This document shows positions 48,831-50,909 of a stretch of DNA of 50,909 bases, in pieces (the first letter of the stretch is position 1; each line of letters begins with the position of its first letter). The position numbers and the translations under genes are program-made. Under the pieces are notes generated by a model. It did not search any database and had not been told where the DNA came from. It was given only the letters and a program-made list of their open reading frames with translations. The DNA is from an uncultured Rhodospirillaceae bacterium (GTDB lineage: Bacteria > Pseudomonadota > Alphaproteobacteria > Rhodospirillales > Magnetospirillaceae): positions 1-50,909 of the forward strand of contig CAIUSV010000003.1 of the NCBI GenBank assembly GCA_903901915.1. Direction: 5' to 3'.

Positions 48831-50642
48831 ATGACCAATGCCGACGCCATTGCCGGTCCCGCCGGCCCGGAGCGACTGGACGCCCTGCGTACCGAGTTGG
48901 CCCGACGGGGGCTGTCGGGCTTCATGGTGCCGCGCGCCGACGAGCATCAGGGCGAGTACGTGCCGCCATCGGCGCAACGTCTGGCATGGCTGACCGGGTT
49001 CACCGGCTCGGCGGGGGCGGCGGTGGTATTGCGCGATTGCGCCGCCATCTTCGTCGATGGACGCTACACCTTGCAGGTTCAGGCCGAGGTCGATTGCGCC
49101 CGCTTCCAGGTGCGCCATCTGATCGAGCAGCCGCCGGCACGCTGGTTGGGCGAGACCCTGGCCGCCGGTGATCGACTGGGCATCGATCCCTGGCTGCATA
49201 CCGCCGATCAGGTGGAAACGCTCAAAAACGCTTGTGAACGATGCGGCGCCGAGTTGGTGGTGTGCGCCGACAACCCGTTGGACGCGGTCTGGCTTGACCG
49301 GCCGCCGCCGCCGCTGGCGCCGGTGGAGGTCTGGCCCGACGCCGTGGCCGGGCGGGGCGCCGCCGACAAGCTGGCCGAGATCGCCGGGGCACTCGCCGCC
49401 GACCGGCTTGACGCGGCGGTGTTGACGTCGCCGGAATCGGTGGCATGGCTGCTTAACCTTCGGGGCGGCGACGTCGCCTATACGCCGTTGCCGCTCAGCT
49501 TCGCCATCGTTCACCGGGATGGGTCGGTCGACCTGTTCATTGACGGGCGCAAGGTGCCGGCCGGGGTGCCGGCGCTGCTGGGGGCCGGGGTCCGGCTGGC
49601 ACAGCCCGCGGCGCTCGACATCGCACTTGATCGGCTGGGGCGCGACGGCAAGCGGGTCCGGGTCGATGCCGCCATGGCGCCATTCCGGGTGGTCGAGCGG
49701 TTGCGCCGCTCGGGTGCCCGTGTCGATCGCGGTTCCGATCCCTGCGCTCTGCCGCGCGCCTGCAAGAACGCGATCGAACTGGAGGGAAGTCGCGCTGCCC
49801 ATCGCCGCGATGGCGCCGCCATGGTTCGCTTCCTCGCCTGGCTGGCGGCCGAGGTCAAGGGCGGTGGAGTGGATGAATTGACCGCCGCCGCCCGGCTGGA
49901 GGCGTTCCGCCGCGACGGCGAGCATTTCCGGGGCCTGTCCTTTCCCACCATTTCCGGCGCCGGCGCCAACGGCGCCATCGTCCATTACCACTCGACCGCC
50001 GCCACCAACCGGCCGTTGGCTCCGGGCGAGCTGTATCTTGTGGATTCCGGCGCCCAGTACCTGGACGGAACCACCGACGTCACTCGCACCGTCGCCATTG
50101 GCGCGCCGGGGGACGAGGAACGCCGTCGTTTCACCCTGGTGCTGAAAGGCCATATCGCCTTGGCGGCGGCGGTCTTTCCCGCCGGCACCACCGGCAGCCA
50201 GCTCGACGTGTTGGCGCGGCGGGCGCTCTGGGCCGAGGGGTTGGACTATGACCATGGCACCGGCCACGGCGTCGGGGCCTTCCTGTCGGTGCATGAAGGG
50301 CCGCAGCGCATCTCCAAGGTGGGTAATTCGGTCGCGCTCCGGCCGGGGATGATCGTGTCCGACGAACCGGGCTACTACAAGGCCGGGGCCTACGGCATTC
50401 GCATCGAGAACCTGATTGCCGTGACCGATGTGCCGGCCCCGCCGGGGGCGGAGCGGCCGTTGCGGGGGTTCGAGATCCTGACCCTGGTGCCCATCGACCG
50501 CACCCTGATCGATCCCGGATTGCTTGATGCCGGAGAGCTGGCGTGGCTGAACGCCTATCACGCCCGCATCGCCGCCGAGATCGCACCGTCGGTCGAACCG
50601 GCGGCGCGGCATTGGCTGGAGGCAGCCACCCGGCCGCTTTAA
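48831..50642 (+). CDS. Xaa-Pro aminopeptidase (aminopeptidase P, M24B)
   Basis: A 603-residue metallopeptidase that removes N-terminal residues before proline. Two creatinase-like N-domains (about 1-310) with the W-L-T-G-F-T-G-S-A-G and D-G-R-Y-T-L-Q-V-Q segments precede the pita-bread catalytic domain, with metal ligands in Y-L-V-D-S-G-A-Q-Y-x-D-G-T-T-D-V-T-R, the H in G-T-G-H-G-V-G, E in S-D-E-P-G-Y-Y and E in I-R-I-E-N-L. The start is ATG 48831. The last codon TAA overlaps the stop of the next gene. Confidence 0.93.
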   Translation: MTNADAIAGPAGPERLDALRTELARRGLSGFMVPRADEHQGEYVPPSAQRLAWLTGFTGSAGAAVVLRDCAAIFVDGRYTLQVQAEVDCARFQVRHLIEQPPARWLGETLAAGDRLGIDPWLHTADQVETLKNACERCGAELVVCADNPLDAVWLDRPPPPLAPVEVWPDAVAGRGAADKLAEIAGALAADRLDAAVLTSPESVAWLLNLRGGDVAYTPLPLSFAIVHRDGSVDLFIDGRKVPAGVPALLGAGVRLAQPAALDIALDRLGRDGKRVRVDAAMAPFRVVERLRRSGARVDRGSDPCALPRACKNAIELEGSRAAHRRDGAAMVRFLAWLAAEVKGGGVDELTAAARLEAFRRDGEHFRGLSFPTISGAGANGAIVHYHSTAATNRPLAPGELYLVDSGAQYLDGTTDVTRTVAIGAPGDEERRRFTLVLKGHIALAAAVFPAGTTGSQLDVLARRALWAEGLDYDHGTGHGVGAFLSVHEGPQRISKVGNSVALRPGMIVSDEPGYYKAGAYGIRIENLIAVTDVPAPPGAERPLRGFEILTLVPIDRTLIDPGLLDAGELAWLNAYHARIAAEIAPSVEPAARHWLEAATRPL

Positions 50643-50857
50643 CCGGCCAGCAGGTCGGCCTTGTTGCGGAAGTAGGAGCAGGCGAGGCAGGGGTCGTCGC
50701 TGCGCAGCTTTTCCGCCGACCCGATGCTGACCACCCAGCAGCCGTCCGACGCCGAGCGGCTGAGGTCGTGGCCGTCGATGCGGCAGCGGTCGGCTATGGC
50801 TTCGGCGCAGCCGGCGCAGGGCAACTCACAGGTCTTGGGCGGGGCTATGGTCGTCAT
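50639..50857 (-). CDS. Small Cys-rich protein of unknown function
   Basis: A 72-residue protein with seven Cys (10, 14, 17, 25, 40, 57, 60), the first three as C-x3-C-x2-C and the last pair as C-L-A-C. A metal or Fe-S site is plausible; the pattern is not one I can name. ATG 50857 gives the shown product; an upstream start at 50899 would add 14 residues. It is convergent with the aminopeptidase gene and their stop codons overlap (50640-50642 and 50641-50639). The remainder to 50909 shows no further gene. Confidence 0.65.
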   Translation of the reverse strand: MTTIAPPKTCELPCAGCAEAIADRCRIDGHDLSRSASDGCWVVSIGSAEKLRSDDPCLACSYFRNKADLLAG

Positions 50858-50909
50858 GGCGGCGATGATAGGAGCCGTTCGGCCGGATCTCAACCACATC
50901 TTCCGTGCG

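Overview
The window is high-G+C chromosomal DNA of an alphaproteobacterium, most likely in the Rhodospirillales and plausibly Magnetospirillum-like (inference from gene content; no marker settles the genus). The supporting genes are CckA and the GANTC methylase CcrM of the CtrA cell-cycle network, paired b and b' subunits of F0 ATP synthase, the Fur-family regulator Irr, an oxygen-sensing type NifA, a ClpS/ClpA pair beside a phasin, and a soft-rot of two-component kinases. No rRNA, tRNA or CRISPR was found. One mobile element is visible: the end of an IS481-family insertion sequence at the left edge.

Layout. 1-141: IS end and its target duplication, abutting the fliP stop codon. 137-5293: two divergent flagellar export/basal-body operons, (-) flhB-like, small protein, fliO, fliP and (+) flgB, flgC, fliE, fliQ, fliR, flhB, with cckA overlapping flhB. 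A perfect TTAA-N7-TTAA CtrA-type site lies between them. 7590-9985: (-) a PhnD-like binding lipoprotein coupled to an orphan sensor kinase. 10220-15557: recA, a DsbA-family thiol oxidoreductase and smc. 15762-18306: F0 ATP synthase operon atpI-B-E-F'-F with a clear promoter and a complex 3' hairpin region. 18520-24412: small membrane protein, DUF721, mutY, two secreted unknowns, ccrM, rnhB and a KefB-like antiporter. A cluster of five GANTC sites sits upstream of ccrM. 24480-32913: large PAS kinase, argG, a coiled-coil/J-like protein, rlmN, nifA and a TauE-type permease. 33051-36316: kinase, OmpR-type regulator, TetR regulator and a Cys-rich protein in one direction. 36392-41214: irr, gpt, a gamma-glutamyltransferase-like enzyme, a zinc-ribbon protein, a glutathione S-transferase and an ArsB/SLC13-like permease. 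41588-45339: clpA, clpS and a repeat-containing phasin with two PhaR-type operators upstream. 45475-50857: lipoprotein, D,D-carboxypeptidase with SPOR domain, an unknown protein, aminopeptidase P and a Cys-rich small protein.

How it fits together. The regulatory threads are cell-cycle/flagellar control (CtrA-type box, cckA in the flagellar operon, ccrM with its own methylation sites), nitrogen fixation control (nifA), iron/heme control (irr) and carbon storage (phasin with PhaR-like sites). Most of the rest is conserved housekeeping. The observations most worth checking are the GANTC cluster at ccrM, the CtrA-type site driving an operon that contains cckA, the PhaR-like operator pair, the lipoprotein/kinase pair, the membrane-less CckA, and the array of hairpins behind the atp operon.
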